From Anaerococcus porci (GTDB lineage Bacteria; Bacillota; Clostridia; Tissierellales; Peptoniphilaceae), in the NCBI RefSeq assembly GCF_009696575.1, contig NZ_VULQ01000001.1:186001-250000 (forward strand): a stretch of 64,000 nucleotides of DNA, given 5' to 3'. The notes under the pieces are model-generated. The model did no database searches. It saw nothing but the letters and a program-made list of their open reading frames with translations, and had not been told where the DNA came from. The translations under genes were made by a program, and so were the position numbers. This document shows positions 19,662-29,526 of the stretch, piece after piece (positions within the stretch are counted from its first letter, which is position 1; each line of letters starts with the position of its first letter).

Positions 19662-19690
19662 TTGATTTTTTAATCCCCTTTGCATATAAT
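19662..19690 (+). promoter_or_regulatory. Promoter of ychF-tdk
   Basis: TTGATT (19662-19667) and TATAAT (19685-19690) with a 17-base spacer, about 43 bases before the ychF ATG. Confidence 0.8.
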
Positions 19691-19732
19691 AATTAAGGCT
19701 AATGAAAGAATAAAAAAAGAGAGAGTGATTAA

Positions 19733-20830
19733 ATGAAATTAGGAATTGTTGGTCTACCAAACGTAGGCAAGTCAACACTATTTAATGCCATAACAAAGGC
19801 AGGAGCAGAAATTGCAAACTACCCATTCTGTACGATAGACCCAAATGTAGGTCTTGTAAATGTACCAGATGAAAGGTTAGACTACCTTGCAAAAATGCAT
19901 AATTCAAAAAAAATAGTTCCTGCTGCAATAGAATTTTATGATATTGCAGGTCTTGTAAAAGGTGCTAGTAAAGGTGAGGGTTTAGGAAATAAATTTTTAT
20001 CAAACATTAGGGAAACAGATGCAATAGTAGAAGTTTTGCGTTGCTTTAACGATCCAAATGTAACCCATGTAGACGGATCTATTGACCCATTAAGAGATAT
20101 AGAAACCATAAATCTCGAGTTAATCCTTGCTGATTTAGAACTTGTTGATAAGGTATTGGTTAAAAGGGAAAAGATTGCAAAGTCTGATAAAAGTGTGAGA
20201 AATGAAGTAGAGCTTTTAAAAAAAATTAAAGAAATTTTAGAAGAAGGAAAATCAGCTAGAGTATTAAATCTTAATGATGATGATATGTCACTTCTTAAAT
20301 CCTATCAACTTCTATCAACTAAACCTATAATATATGTATGTAATGTAGACGAAAGCGATGTAATTGATAATGGAAATTCAAATAAATATGTAAATCAAGT
20401 AAGAGAGTTTGCAAAAGAGGAAAACTCCCAAGTATCAGTAGTAAGTGCTAAGATTGAGGAGGAGATTTCAAACCTTGATACAGATGAAGAGAAAAAGGAA
20501 TTCTTAGCAATGATCGGTCTTCAAGAGTCAGGATGTGACCAAGTTATAAGAGATTCATATAAAACACTTAACTTAATTTCATTTTTAACTACGGGAGAAG
20601 ATGAAACTAGAGCTTGGACAATTACTAAGGGGACAAAGGCAGTTGATGCTGCTGGAAAAATTCATACTGATATCCAAAGAGGATTTATAAAAGCCGAGAT
20701 TGTAAGCTTTGATATCCTTAAAGAATATGGTAATATGGCAAAAGTTAAAGAACATGGTCAACTTCGAATGGAAGGAAAAGACTATGTTATGAAAGACGGC
20801 GATATTACGAACTTTAAATTTAATGTTTAG
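19733..20830 (+). CDS. ychF: Ribosome-associated ATPase YchF (Obg family)
   Basis: YchF is an Obg-family P-loop NTPase that prefers ATP and associates with ribosomes. The 365 residues show G1 [12 protein letters not shown]3 [17 protein letters not shown], a non-canonical G4 NVDESD (in place of NKxD, as expected for ATP specificity) and a C-terminal TGS domain ([17 protein letters not shown]). GAGAGTGATT precedes the ATG. tdk follows directly. Confidence 0.97.
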   Translation: MKLGIVGLPNVGKSTLFNAITKAGAEIANYPFCTIDPNVGLVNVPDERLDYLAKMHNSKKIVPAAIEFYDIAGLVKGASKGEGLGNKFLSNIRETDAIVEVLRCFNDPNVTHVDGSIDPLRDIETINLELILADLELVDKVLVKREKIAKSDKSVRNEVELLKKIKEILEEGKSARVLNLNDDDMSLLKSYQLLSTKPIIYVCNVDESDVIDNGNSNKYVNQVREFAKEENSQVSVVSAKIEEEISNLDTDEEKKEFLAMIGLQESGCDQVIRDSYKTLNLISFLTTGEDETRAWTITKGTKAVDAAGKIHTDIQRGFIKAEIVSFDILKEYGNMAKVKEHGQLRMEGKDYVMKDGDITNFKFNV

Positions 20831-20837
20831 GTGTAAT

Positions 20838-21455
20838 ATGAAGAAACAAGCTAAACTTATTGTTCACACAGGTTCAATGTTTTCAGGAAAGACAACTTCA
20901 CTTTGGAGAGAACTATATAGAATGAAGATTGCAGGGTATAAAACTGTTGCCTTTAAACCTTCAGTAGATTCAAGACATGAAGATGAAAAAATTATAAGCC
21001 ACGATAATCTTGAACTTGATGCTTTGAAAATAGATTCTATTAATGACATTTTAGAATATAGTTCAAGAAATGAAGTTGATGCTATTGGAATAGATGAAGT
21101 TCAATTTTTCCCAGATAATCCAACAGAAATCGTAGAGTGTTTTCTAAAACTTATGAAGTCCCACATAACAATTGTAGTATCTGGACTTGATATGGACTAT
21201 AAAGCAAGACCTTTTGAGATAGTGAAGGAACTTATGCCTATTGCAGATGAACTTATCAAACACCATGCTATCTGTGCATCATGTGGAGAAGATGCCTGGG
21301 TATCATTTAGAAAATCATATAATGAAGAGAGAATAGAAATAGGAGCTCAGGGTTCATATGAACCTTTATGTAGATCTTGCTACACAAAAAAGATGAAAGA
21401 TAGAGAAAAATCTAAGAACCAAATATCAATTGAAAAATATAAAAAAACACTGTAA
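20838..21455 (+). CDS. tdk: Thymidine kinase (type II)
   Basis: Phosphorylates thymidine in the salvage pathway. It has P-loop GSMFSGKTT at residues 11-19, IGIDEVQFF (Walker B-like), and a C-terminal zinc site formed by CASCG and CRSCY. ATG 20838 is chosen over the in-frame ATG at 20823, which lies inside ychF: GGTGTA precedes 20838, and the family normally starts a few residues before the P-loop. The stop codon lies inside the terminator hairpin. Confidence 0.95.
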   Translation: MKKQAKLIVHTGSMFSGKTTSLWRELYRMKIAGYKTVAFKPSVDSRHEDEKIISHDNLELDALKIDSINDILEYSSRNEVDAIGIDEVQFFPDNPTEIVECFLKLMKSHITIVVSGLDMDYKARPFEIVKELMPIADELIKHHAICASCGEDAWVSFRKSYNEERIEIGAQGSYEPLCRSCYTKKMKDREKSKNQISIEKYKKTL

Positions 21456-21480
21456 GATTTTAAAATCTTACAGTATTTTT
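21449..21480. terminator. Terminator of ychF-tdk, overlapping the tdk stop codon
   Basis: A perfect 26-base palindrome (21449-21474) followed by ATTTTT. The tdk TAA (21453-21455) is inside the 5' arm. The converging thiolase gene ends at 21490, so the hairpin may act on both strands. Confidence 0.8.
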
Positions 21481-21489
21481 GTGTTTATA

Positions 21490-22671
21490 TTATCTTTCTA
21501 CAACTAGGGCAGTTCCCATTCCTCCACCTATACAGAGTGTTGCTAGACCCTTTTTAGAATCTCTTTTTTCCATTTCATATAAAAGTGTTGTAAGAATTCT
21601 TGCTCCAGATCCTCCTATTGGATGGCCTATAGCAATCGCTCCACCATTTACATTTGTTTTTTCAGGATCAAATCCCATTTCATTTCTTACTGCATAAGAT
21701 TGAGCTGCAAAAGCTTCATTGGATTCAATCAAATCAAGTTCATCAACTGTAACACCGGCTTTTTCTAAAGCTTTTTTACTTGATGGGATTGGACCTGTTC
21801 CCATAATTTTTGGATCAACACCTGCTGATGCATATCCTATAATTGTTGCAAGAGGTTTTACTCCCAATTCTTTAGCTTTTTCTTCACTCATAATTACAAG
21901 ACATGCTGCACCATCATTGATTCCTGATGCGTTGGCTGCTGTTACTGTACCATCTTTGATAAAAGCTGATCTAAGTTTAGAAATATTTTCTTTAGTAACT
22001 CCATCTCTTATATATTCATCATCTTCAACAACTGTAACATTACCTTTTCTGTCAGTAATTTCTACAGGAACTATTTCATCTTTAAACCTTCCTTCAGCAC
22101 GAGCTTTACTTGCTCTTTGTTGACTTACTGCTGCAAGATCATCTTGCATTTCTCTTGTAATACCATATTTTTCAGCTACATTTTCAGCTGTAACTCCCAT
22201 ATGATAGTTATTATAAATATCCCAAAGTCCATCAATAATCATTTCATCAACAAGTTTTTTATCACCCATTCTAGCTCCCCATCTAGCTTCATCGATTAAG
22301 AATGGAGCATTAGACATAGATTCGGTTCCTCCTGCTAAAACTACATCTACATCACCTGCTAAAATCATTTGAGCTGCTAGTGATACTGTTCTAAGACCTG
22401 AACCACAAACCTTATTAATTGTCATTGCTGGAACTGTTTCTGGAACTCCTGCCCCTAAAGAAACTTGTCTAGCAACATTTTGACCTAATCCTGCTTGTAA
22501 TACACAACCTAATACTGTCTCTTCTATATCTTCTGGTTTAATTCCTGCTCTTTCAATTGCTGCTTTTGCAGCAACAACCCCTAAATCAACTGCACTTTTT
22601 GATTTTAAACTGCCTCCGAAGCTTCCTACTGGTGTTCTTGCTGCACTTGCAATAACTACTTTTCTTGTCAT
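21490..22671 (-). CDS. thlA: Acetyl-CoA C-acetyltransferase (thiolase)
   Basis: Condenses two acetyl-CoA to acetoacetyl-CoA, or the reverse, in butyrate-type fermentation or fatty-acid metabolism. The 393-residue thiolase has the acyl-accepting cysteine in [13 protein letters not shown] (about residue 88), ESNEAFAAQ, the histidine motif [10 protein letters not shown] and the second catalytic cysteine in CIGGGMGTA near the end. Start [16 protein letters not shown] at 22671 is supported by AAGGGGA; an upstream in-frame ATG at 22686 has no such site. No other butyrate-pathway genes are adjacent. Confidence 0.95.
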   Translation of the reverse strand: MTRKVVIASAARTPVGSFGGSLKSKSAVDLGVVAAKAAIERAGIKPEDIEETVLGCVLQAGLGQNVARQVSLGAGVPETVPAMTINKVCGSGLRTVSLAAQMILAGDVDVVLAGGTESMSNAPFLIDEARWGARMGDKKLVDEMIIDGLWDIYNNYHMGVTAENVAEKYGITREMQDDLAAVSQQRASKARAEGRFKDEIVPVEITDRKGNVTVVEDDEYIRDGVTKENISKLRSAFIKDGTVTAANASGINDGAACLVIMSEEKAKELGVKPLATIIGYASAGVDPKIMGTGPIPSSKKALEKAGVTVDELDLIESNEAFAAQSYAVRNEMGFDPEKTNVNGGAIAIGHPIGGSGARILTTLLYEMEKRDSKKGLATLCIGGGMGTALVVER

Positions 22672-22856
22672 ATTTTCCCCTTTCAATATTTGATAAATAA
22701 TTAACTTATATGTAGATTATAACACGTGGTTAAAAATTTATCAAACATTTTTTGATTTTTATGAAATTCTTTATTAAAACTATTTTACTAGCTAATAAAA
22801 ATATACAGGAAATAAATATATTTGCAAACTATTTCTTAAAATAAAACTGCCTAATT

Positions 22857-24188
22857 TTACTTAGACAGATCAATGTTAGTTTTTGAATTGAATTTATTTA
22901 CGTAGATTAAAGTTAATATGAAAACAATTATAAAGGGATATACCCAAGGAAAATCTTTATTATTGATTGAAATAATTTTAAGAATATTACTTAAAGCTTC
23001 TTGTATAGCATCAAATAATTCAAAATTAATATTTAGCAACTTTTCAATTACACTTATAAAACTTATTATAGCATCTATAAAAGAGACAATGGAAACAGTT
23101 ATAAATGAATTTCTTACCAAAATTTTATCCAACTTATTCTTACCATATAGATTAAAAATAACTAATAAAATAGCTAATGGATAAGCAAATTGTAAAAATG
23201 GACCTGTAAATTCAACTATACTATCCACTCCCAATACCGATAAAACTAAGGAAGTTAATGTTATTAGACATGCATTAAACTTATATGAAAGTCTATTATT
23301 TGAATACTTAACAAATATTTCTGATATTGATGATATAAGACCAGTGGCTGTTGTAAAACATGCTAATATTAATGCTATGAGTAGTATATACCTCCCCTTA
23401 CTGCCTAATATTTCTTTTGAAATAAAGTTTAATAGCTCTACCCTTGACAGACCATCAACACTTTTAGATACACTTGCTCCTAAATATGCAAGTGACATAT
23501 ATACTAACGCTAAACCAATCACAGCTACAAAGGAAGCCTCTATTGTTTTTTTAAGAATTTCATTTTTATAGCCCTTCTTTACAATACTCTTTACTATAAT
23601 CGGAGTAAAAGCTAAAGCTGCTAGTGCATCCATTGTATTATATCCTTCAAGCATAGAATTTGATAAAATTTTTCCAGTATGCATATTTACATCTTTCATT
23701 TCTCCTATAGGGTTTATAACACCAACTATAATCATTATAAACAAGGAAATTAGTAAAAGAGGTGTTAAAAACTTACCTATAAAATCTACAACTGAACTTT
23801 CTCCTAAGGCTAAACATAAAGATATAAAGAAAAAAATTATAGAAAACACTAAAGGCGATATATTAAATCCACTAGATGTTAGCATTTCAGAGCTTGTAGC
23901 TGCTGTTCTTGGTATAGCTCCCAAAGGTCCTATACAAAGAGCGATAATAAAAATTATAACTTTAGACAACTTGTTTCCTGCAAGTGAAGTAAATGAAAAT
24001 ATATTACCATGACTTTTTGCAACACTTATAACTGCAATTAAAGTTAGACCAACCCCTACTATCGTAAAACCAATGCCTGCATAGAGCCAATTATTTCCAT
24101 ATGTATAACCGAGCATTGGTGGAAATATCAAATTTCCTGCTCCAAAAAACATTGCAAATAATGCAAAACCTATTACTATTATATCCAT
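22857..24188 (-). CDS. brnQ: Branched-chain amino acid carrier BrnQ (LIVCS family)
   Basis: A cation-coupled uptake carrier for Leu, Ile and Val. The 443 residues form about 12 hydrophobic helices and begin with the family motif GFALFAMFFGAGNLIFPPMLG; GPLGAIPRTAATSSE follows near residue 85. ATG 24188 is preceded by AAGGAGGAAAT; the in-frame ATG at 24230 is less likely. The gene stands alone, with a small inverted repeat in its leader, and the IS110 remnant lies just upstream. Confidence 0.93.
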   Translation of the reverse strand: MDIIVIGFALFAMFFGAGNLIFPPMLGYTYGNNWLYAGIGFTIVGVGLTLIAVISVAKSHGNIFSFTSLAGNKLSKVIIFIIALCIGPLGAIPRTAATSSEMLTSSGFNISPLVFSIIFFFISLCLALGESSVVDFIGKFLTPLLLISLFIMIIVGVINPIGEMKDVNMHTGKILSNSMLEGYNTMDALAALAFTPIIVKSIVKKGYKNEILKKTIEASFVAVIGLALVYMSLAYLGASVSKSVDGLSRVELLNFISKEILGSKGRYILLIALILACFTTATGLISSISEIFVKYSNNRLSYKFNACLITLTSLVLSVLGVDSIVEFTGPFLQFAYPLAILLVIFNLYGKNKLDKILVRNSFITVSIVSFIDAIISFISVIEKLLNINFELFDAIQEALSNILKIISINNKDFPWVYPFIIVFILTLIYVNKFNSKTNIDLSK

Positions 24189-24206
24189 ATTTCCTCCTTG
24201 TATAAT

Positions 24207-24228
24207 GAACACATAGTAAATAGTGTTC
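24207..24228 (-). promoter_or_regulatory. Small inverted repeat in the brnQ leader
   Basis: GAACAC/GTGTTC arms 10 bases apart, ending about 7 bases before the brnQ Shine-Dalgarno sequence. It could be an operator or a leader hairpin; no function is assigned. Confidence 0.35.
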
Positions 24229-24299
24229 AAATTTCATTTTTACTATATGATAATCATAGGCTTGTGGATTGTTGTTTCCTCCTATAGCTTTTGACTATT

Positions 24300-24433
24300 T
24301 TATTTAGGGTGCAACCACAATTCTATGTTTATTTGTTTATGAGTTAGATAACGCTTGACGTTTTATCTCGAGCAAGGATACGATACATATTTTTTTGTGG
24401 ATATCACAGCCATTTTATTTGAAAGGATATTTT
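24300..24433 (+). ncRNA. Candidate bridge RNA region of the IS110 element
   Basis: IS110-group elements encode a bridge RNA in the non-coding end upstream of the transposase. This interval fits by position, is somewhat richer in G and C than the flanks, and contains the hairpin GATAACG-CTTGA-CGTTTTATC near 24346-24366. No donor or target loop could be assigned by eye; the call rests on position and family knowledge. Confidence 0.3.
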
Positions 24434-25603
24434 ATGATTTTAGTTGGTATCGATGTTGCTAAGGATAAGCATGATTGCTATATTTGTCATTCAAATGGAA
24501 CTGTTATTAAAGATTCTTTTTCTTTTGATAACAATAGGGTTGGCTTTGATTTGCTTTTGTCTTTTTTGCCTGATTCTTCTGAAAATGTAAAAGTGGGGCT
24601 TGAAGCTACTGGACATTATTCTTTAAACTTGATCAATTTCTTAGTTGAGAATGGTTTTAATCCTGTTATCTTCAATCCACTTCAAATTAATCTTTTTAGA
24701 AAAGCTCATACGCTTAGAAAGACTAAAACTGATAAAATTGATGCTAAGTTACTTGCTCTTATGTTATCTGCCAGTAATGCTAAACCCCACTTGGGTTTAT
24801 CTTATTATATTTTGGAGCTTAAGTCACTTACTAGATACAGATTTAAACTTAAAGAGCAATTATCTAAGCTTAAGATTTCAATTTCCAGGATTGTCAATAT
24901 CATTTTTCCTGAGCTTGAGTCTTGTGTCTATTCTATTAATCAGAAGTCTACTTTAGCTATGCTTAAGAGTTTAGAGTTTCCCTTCTAAAAAGCTCATTGC
25001 ATATGCTCATCTTACAAAACTTACTAATGTTCTTAAGTCTAATTCTATAAGGATAAGGCTATTTGTATAAAGATAGCCGCAGAGAATTCTATTGGTTCTG
25101 ATTCTGATGCTATTAGTTTTGAACTTATCCAAACTATTGATTTAATTGATTTCTATTCTTCTAAAATTAAAGAGTTAGAGGATAAAATCAATATGATTAT
25201 GGATCAGATTCAGTCACCACTGATGTCTATTCCTGGGATTTCTTATACCTTAGCTTCTATCATTTTAGCTGAAATTGTTGATATCAATAAGTTTGATAAT
25301 GATGGTCAACTCCTTGCTTTTGTTGGTCTAGATCCTTGTACTCACCAATCAGGTAAGTTTGTTGCTACAGGTGTGTCTATGGTTAAACGAGGGTCACCTT
25401 ATCTTAGGTGGGCTCTTTTAAATGCTGCAAGGCTAGTAGCTATGAGGGATGAAACTTTTGCTTTATATTATCAGAAAAAGAAATCTGAGGGTAAACATCA
25501 TTATGTTGTACTTACCAATACTGCTAGAAAGCTTATTAGAGTTATTTTTAAACTTCTTAAAGATAACTGCAAGTTTGAACCACAAATTAATTTTTTAAGC
25601 TAG
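24434..25603 (+). pseudogene. IS110-family transposase, interrupted by two frameshifts
   Basis: ATG 24434 follows GAAAGGAT. The RuvC-like DEDD domain is visible (VGIDVAK, VGLEATGHY, TKTDKIDAKLLA). The frame breaks at 24977-24990: an extra C turns EFPSKKLI into EFPF-stop. It breaks again near 25050-25060, after which KAICIKIAAENSIG resumes. The C-terminal Tnp20 domain is intact from 25193 to 25603 (SIPGISYTLASIILAEI; GVSMVKRGSPYLRWAL with the catalytic serine region). Intact members are about 390-400 residues. Inactive unless the shifts are sequencing errors. Confidence 0.88.
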
Positions 25604-25620
25604 ATTAACTAGCTTTATTT

Positions 25621-25962
25621 CCTATGCTTATTTTTATTGTTTTTAAAAGCGTTTCTATTCATAAATTATTTTACATATTTTCTAATTTTCTCCTTAGTTA
25701 GTCTAAACGTACTTTTATATTTTACCAGTTTTTTGGTTACTTATTAAGTGTTTTAAAAAAATATATAGCAACAATTAATATATTTGAAATAAAATTACAA
25801 ATATATCTTAAATTTTTGAATAATGAATTGCATAAGTAAACATCAGTTTTGTATATATTTAAAAATTCCTTTATAAAAGCGTTTGTAAATTAAAATTTAT
25901 TAAGGCATATTCAAAAGAAGAATAATAATAGATTAAATTTATATATTTTGGTTTTTTCATAA
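25621..25962. other. Gene-free AT-rich gap between the IS110 remnant and map
   Basis: No coding frame with a ribosome-binding site was seen. The 11-base word TAAAAGCGTTT occurs twice in direct orientation (25644-25654 and 25874-25884); its meaning is unknown. Confidence 0.4.
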
Positions 25963-25989
25963 AAATAAAGGGGTACCCCCCCTTTATTT
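25963..25989 (-). terminator. Terminator of map, overlapping its stop codon
   Basis: An 11-base stem (25963-25973 with 25979-25989) containing GGGG/CCCC and a 5-base loop; T-rich sequence follows on the minus strand. The map TAA lies within the stem. Confidence 0.75.
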
Positions 25990-26784
25990 GTAATTTTCAA
26001 TAAATTTTAAATCTTTGTCACTAAGTTCAAACTTATCTTGGTCTGTAATAATCTCAGCCTTATTTTTTCTTATTACTAATTGATGTTCAAATTGAGAACA
26101 AACAGAGCCATCACTAGTTCTCGCTGTCCATCCATTCGAATCTATTTTTGACTTCCAATCGCCTATACAAATCATAGGTTCTATAGTAAAGACCATATTT
26201 TCTTGAATCCTTGGTCCAAAACCTCTTTTTCCATAGTGAGGGACTTGTGGATCTTCATGCATTTCTTTTCCTATGCCATGTCCTATAAAATCTCTTATTA
26301 CAGAAAAACCATTTTCTTTTTCTACATATTCTTGGATAGCAGCTCCTATATCGCCAATCCTATTTCCTGGTATTGCCTCTTCTATTCCTTTGTATAGGGC
26401 TTTTAAGTTAACATCAACTAATTTTTCATTTTCTTTTGATAGTTTACCTATTTTATAAGTCCAACAAGAGTCAGCAAGTCCTCCATCTAAATCTATTACA
26501 TTATCTATTGACACGACATCCCCTTCTTTTAGAACATAATCCGAAGGAAATCCATGACATATCTCATCATTTACAGAAATACACAGTGTATATGGAAATC
26601 CTTGATAGCCTAATTGAGCTGGTATAGCCTTATGAAATTTGATGAATTTATTAGCGAAATCATCAAGAAATAAAGTGGTTATACCTGGTCTTATGATTTC
26701 TTTAATAGCTAGATGAGTTTTGCAAAGTACTTCTGAAGCCTTATACATCTTTTCTATATCCTTACTTGTCTTTAAAGTTATCAT
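25984..26784 (-). CDS. map: Methionine aminopeptidase, type I
   Basis: Removes the initiator methionine from nascent proteins. The pita-bread fold metal ligands are present: SIDNVIDLDGGLADSCWTYKIG (two Asp), GHGIGKEMHEDPQVPHYG (His) and FTIEPMICIG (Glu), with the last Glu in QFEHQLVI. The length of 266 residues is slightly above the usual 250. This copy is not in the ribosomal-protein cluster, so another map may exist elsewhere. Seventeen bases separate it from the upstream nitroreductase-like gene, probably in one transcript. Confidence 0.93.
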   Translation of the reverse strand: MITLKTSKDIEKMYKASEVLCKTHLAIKEIIRPGITTLFLDDFANKFIKFHKAIPAQLGYQGFPYTLCISVNDEICHGFPSDYVLKEGDVVSIDNVIDLDGGLADSCWTYKIGKLSKENEKLVDVNLKALYKGIEEAIPGNRIGDIGAAIQEYVEKENGFSVIRDFIGHGIGKEMHEDPQVPHYGKRGFGPRIQENMVFTIEPMICIGDWKSKIDSNGWTARTSDGSVCSQFEHQLVIRKNKAEIITDQDKFELSDKDLKFIENYK

Positions 26785-26801
26785 TAATATCCTTCTTTAA
26801 T

Positions 26802-27599
26802 TTATAATTCTTTTTGAGCTATAAATACTTGTTTTGAACCATCAAGATTAGGTTTAACATCCCATGAAGAATTAATGGATAAGTCTTTTGTGAGTTGGTC
26901 GAAATAATACATTACTATTCCTGCATCAACTAAGTTTGATTCATCCTTATAATCTTCTAAATAAAGTTTTACAAGATTATCTACAAGAACAAACCTCCAA
27001 GGTTGTGAGTTATATGAAGATGGTGCAAATCTTAAATAAGAAAACAAATCATCCATGCCTCTTTGTTCGAGTTCCTCAACACTTGCCTTATGGTTTAAAT
27101 CATCTATAAATACAAATTCATTAATTCCTTTTCTATCATCAAATCTATGCTCTCTTACCTCTTCATTAAGAGCTTCACCTACAGCTAGAATAGATTTGAT
27201 ATTACCTTTACTATCTAAAAAAGCACTATTTAAATCATCTTCACTTGCATCTGCTACTGAAATCCAACATGAAGCAAGTCCTATTTCGCTTAATTTTGTA
27301 ATCAATTCTTCTAGACCATATGCCCCCTTAACAAGGGCTTTTTGATTATGATTTTTAACATCAAGACCTACATATATAGGAGCTTTTATCATTACTCCTT
27401 TGTATCCAGCCTTTCCATTTAACTTTTCATAAAGACCTTCTCCATCTTTAGAAATTTCAAAGAATAAATCTTCTTCATAAAGTCCTGCTTTAATATCTGT
27501 TACATATTCATATATTTTCTCGATTTTTGATTCCTCTACTTTAGATTCTTTAAATTCTCTAGTAGATGTTCTTGTTTTTAAAAAATTTGTAGTTAACAT
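26802..27599 (-). CDS. Nitroreductase family protein (putative TM-nitroreductase type)
   Basis: FMN-dependent nitroreductase fold of 265 residues, with a duplicated-half layout: N-terminal KTRTSTREFKESKVEE and the C-terminal hallmark LRFAPSSYNSQPWRFVLVD. A Gly-rich middle (AVGEALNEEVREHRFDDRKG) is typical of the TM-nitroreductase subgroup. The substrate cannot be told from sequence. GGGAGGAAT precedes the ATG. Divergent from the helicase gene and co-directional with map. Confidence 0.85.
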   Translation of the reverse strand: MLTTNFLKTRTSTREFKESKVEESKIEKIYEYVTDIKAGLYEEDLFFEISKDGEGLYEKLNGKAGYKGVMIKAPIYVGLDVKNHNQKALVKGAYGLEELITKLSEIGLASCWISVADASEDDLNSAFLDSKGNIKSILAVGEALNEEVREHRFDDRKGINEFVFIDDLNHKASVEELEQRGMDDLFSYLRFAPSSYNSQPWRFVLVDNLVKLYLEDYKDESNLVDAGIVMYYFDQLTKDLSINSSWDVKPNLDGSKQVFIAQKEL

Positions 27600-27698
27600 A
27601 ATTCCTCCCGTTTTTTATACTATACCTTAAATTAAGCCAAAGTAATAATGAAAAGCTTTATATAGTAAATTTCCATACTTATATGATAAAATATAAAT

Positions 27699-29507
27699 AT
27701 GATATTGACAAGTAAACAAGAAAAAGCAGCAAATCATAAAGAGGGACCCTTATTAGTATTAGCCATACCTGGAAGTGGTAAGACAACAATGCTTTTAGAA
27801 AGAATAAAAATACTTTCAAGAATTATTGATAAGACAAGAATACTTTCTCTAACATTTTCAAAAATTCAAGCTGAAGATATGAAAGAAAGATCTAAGGACT
27901 TAAAGTCTAATTTTATGACAATCCATGCATTTTGCTACTTAATAATTAGAAATTATTTAAGAAAATACAATAGAGAAATAAGACTTATAGAAGATGAAAA
28001 AATTTACAACAAATATAATTTGGTCGGTGAAATTTATGAGAAGGTAAATCATTACCCTATTTCTAAAGAAGATTTGGCTTTGTTTTTTAGGGAAGTTTCT
28101 TTTATGAAAAACTCTATTTTAGATAAGTCTTACTTAAAAAATATAGAAATAAAAAATATAAGTAAAATTTATGAAATATATGAAGAAATAAAAAACAAAA
28201 AGCACCTCCTAGATTTTGATGATATGCAAGTAAAAGCTTTAGAGATACTTAAAAACGATAAATCTATCTTAATGTCCATAAAGAGTAAATATAAGTATTA
28301 TCAACTTGACGAAGGACAAGATGCATCTTTATTACAGTTTAAGATTTTAGAAGAGATAATATATCCTGAGAATAATATTTTAATAGTTGCAGATGATGAT
28401 CAATCTATTTATTCATTCAGGGCAGCCAATCCATCTTATTTATTAAATTTTAAAAATAAATTTGAAAATTCTAAAATAATGTGGCTTGATACTAATCACA
28501 GATCTGGATCAAATATTGTTAATTTATCAAAATACTTAATCCAAAATAACAAGTTAAGGTATGATAAAAACTTTATAGCAAAAAGAGATAAAAAAGATGA
28601 TATAATTATAAAAACTTTTGCTGACTCATCTAAAGAATATCAATTTATAAGAAAAAATCTTAAAAGTGATGAAAAAACTGCAATTCTTTTTAGAAATAAT
28701 ATTTCAGCCATATCACTTATAGCGTATTTTTTTGATAATGATATTGATTTTAATGTAAATATTAATGTATTGGATTTTTTTGAAAGCAAGATTTTTAAAG
28801 ATCTCTTATCAATAATAGATTTTTCTAATGATTTTAATAATGTTGAACTCTTTAAGGAAATTTATTATAAAGTTAGTAGCTACTTAAGCAAAGAAGATAT
28901 AGAAAAATTAAGTTATAAGGCCATAAATGAAGACATATTTGATTATTTTTATAGAATTGAATTAGAAGATTATAAAATTGATTCTTTGTTTAATATTGAA
29001 AAAAAACTTAAGCATATAAGAAAACTTTCATATGATAAAAAAATATCCTTTATTTATAATAGTCTCTCATATAAGTCTTACATAAATATGATAAGTAGAA
29101 AATATATGCAAGAAACAGTAAATAAAGATTTATATATAGAAAGTGCTATAAATTTTACCAAAGGAATTAAAACAAAAGAAGAATTGTTAGAAAAGATTGA
29201 AAAACTTCAGAAAAAATCCAAATCTTTAATAAAATCTAAACTTTATCTTTCAACTATACATTCTTCAAAAGGTCTAGAATATGACAAAGTATTTGTAATA
29301 GACCTTATTGAAAATGAATTTCCTCTTATATTTAGTGATGAGGATAGAAAACAAAGATTAGAAGAAGAAAGGAGGATTTTCTATGTTGCTATTACAAGAG
29401 CTAAAAATAGCCTTTATATCTTAAGCCTATCTAAAAGAAATAAAAAAAAGGTTAAGCAATCAATCTTTTATAAGGAAAGTTATGAAATATTAAAAAATAA
29501 AAGATAG
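27699..29507 (+). CDS. UvrD/PcrA-like superfamily 1 DNA helicase
   Basis: ATP-dependent 3'-5' helicase of the UvrD/Rep group. The motifs are Ia/I LAIPGSGKTTMLLERI (residue 22), II QLDEGQDASLL (about 205), III ADDDQSIYSFRAA, V TIHSSKGLEYDKVFVIDL and VI YVAITRAKNSLYI. At 602 residues it is about 130 shorter than PcrA and has only a short tail after motif VI. Motif II reads DEGQDAS rather than the usual DExQDTN. It may be a UvrD paralogue rather than PcrA itself. No Shine-Dalgarno sequence is visible: TATGAT at 27682-27687 is only 11 bases before the ATG, so the mRNA could be almost leaderless. Confidence 0.88.
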   Translation: MILTSKQEKAANHKEGPLLVLAIPGSGKTTMLLERIKILSRIIDKTRILSLTFSKIQAEDMKERSKDLKSNFMTIHAFCYLIIRNYLRKYNREIRLIEDEKIYNKYNLVGEIYEKVNHYPISKEDLALFFREVSFMKNSILDKSYLKNIEIKNISKIYEIYEEIKNKKHLLDFDDMQVKALEILKNDKSILMSIKSKYKYYQLDEGQDASLLQFKILEEIIYPENNILIVADDDQSIYSFRAANPSYLLNFKNKFENSKIMWLDTNHRSGSNIVNLSKYLIQNNKLRYDKNFIAKRDKKDDIIIKTFADSSKEYQFIRKNLKSDEKTAILFRNNISAISLIAYFFDNDIDFNVNINVLDFFESKIFKDLLSIIDFSNDFNNVELFKEIYYKVSSYLSKEDIEKLSYKAINEDIFDYFYRIELEDYKIDSLFNIEKKLKHIRKLSYDKKISFIYNSLSYKSYINMISRKYMQETVNKDLYIESAINFTKGIKTKEELLEKIEKLQKKSKSLIKSKLYLSTIHSSKGLEYDKVFVIDLIENEFPLIFSDEDRKQRLEEERRIFYVAITRAKNSLYILSLSKRNKKKVKQSIFYKESYEILKNKR

Positions 29508-29526
29508 GATCTCTCAGTCTATCTTT

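Larger units (their letters stand above)
24290..25620 (+). mobile_element. IS110-family insertion sequence, decayed
   Basis: A single DEDD-type transposase gene with two frameshifts, a non-coding 5' region of about 140 bases with hairpin potential, and a perfect inverted repeat right after the stop (25597-25603 and 25609-25615). IS110 elements lack terminal inverted repeats and usually make no target duplication, so both outer ends given here are approximate. Confidence 0.7.

Noticed and set aside
25644-25884. TAAAAGCGTTT direct repeat as the ends or target duplication of a second element
   Set aside because: Only 11 bases, about 220 apart, with no coding content between and no inverted ends; too weak to call.
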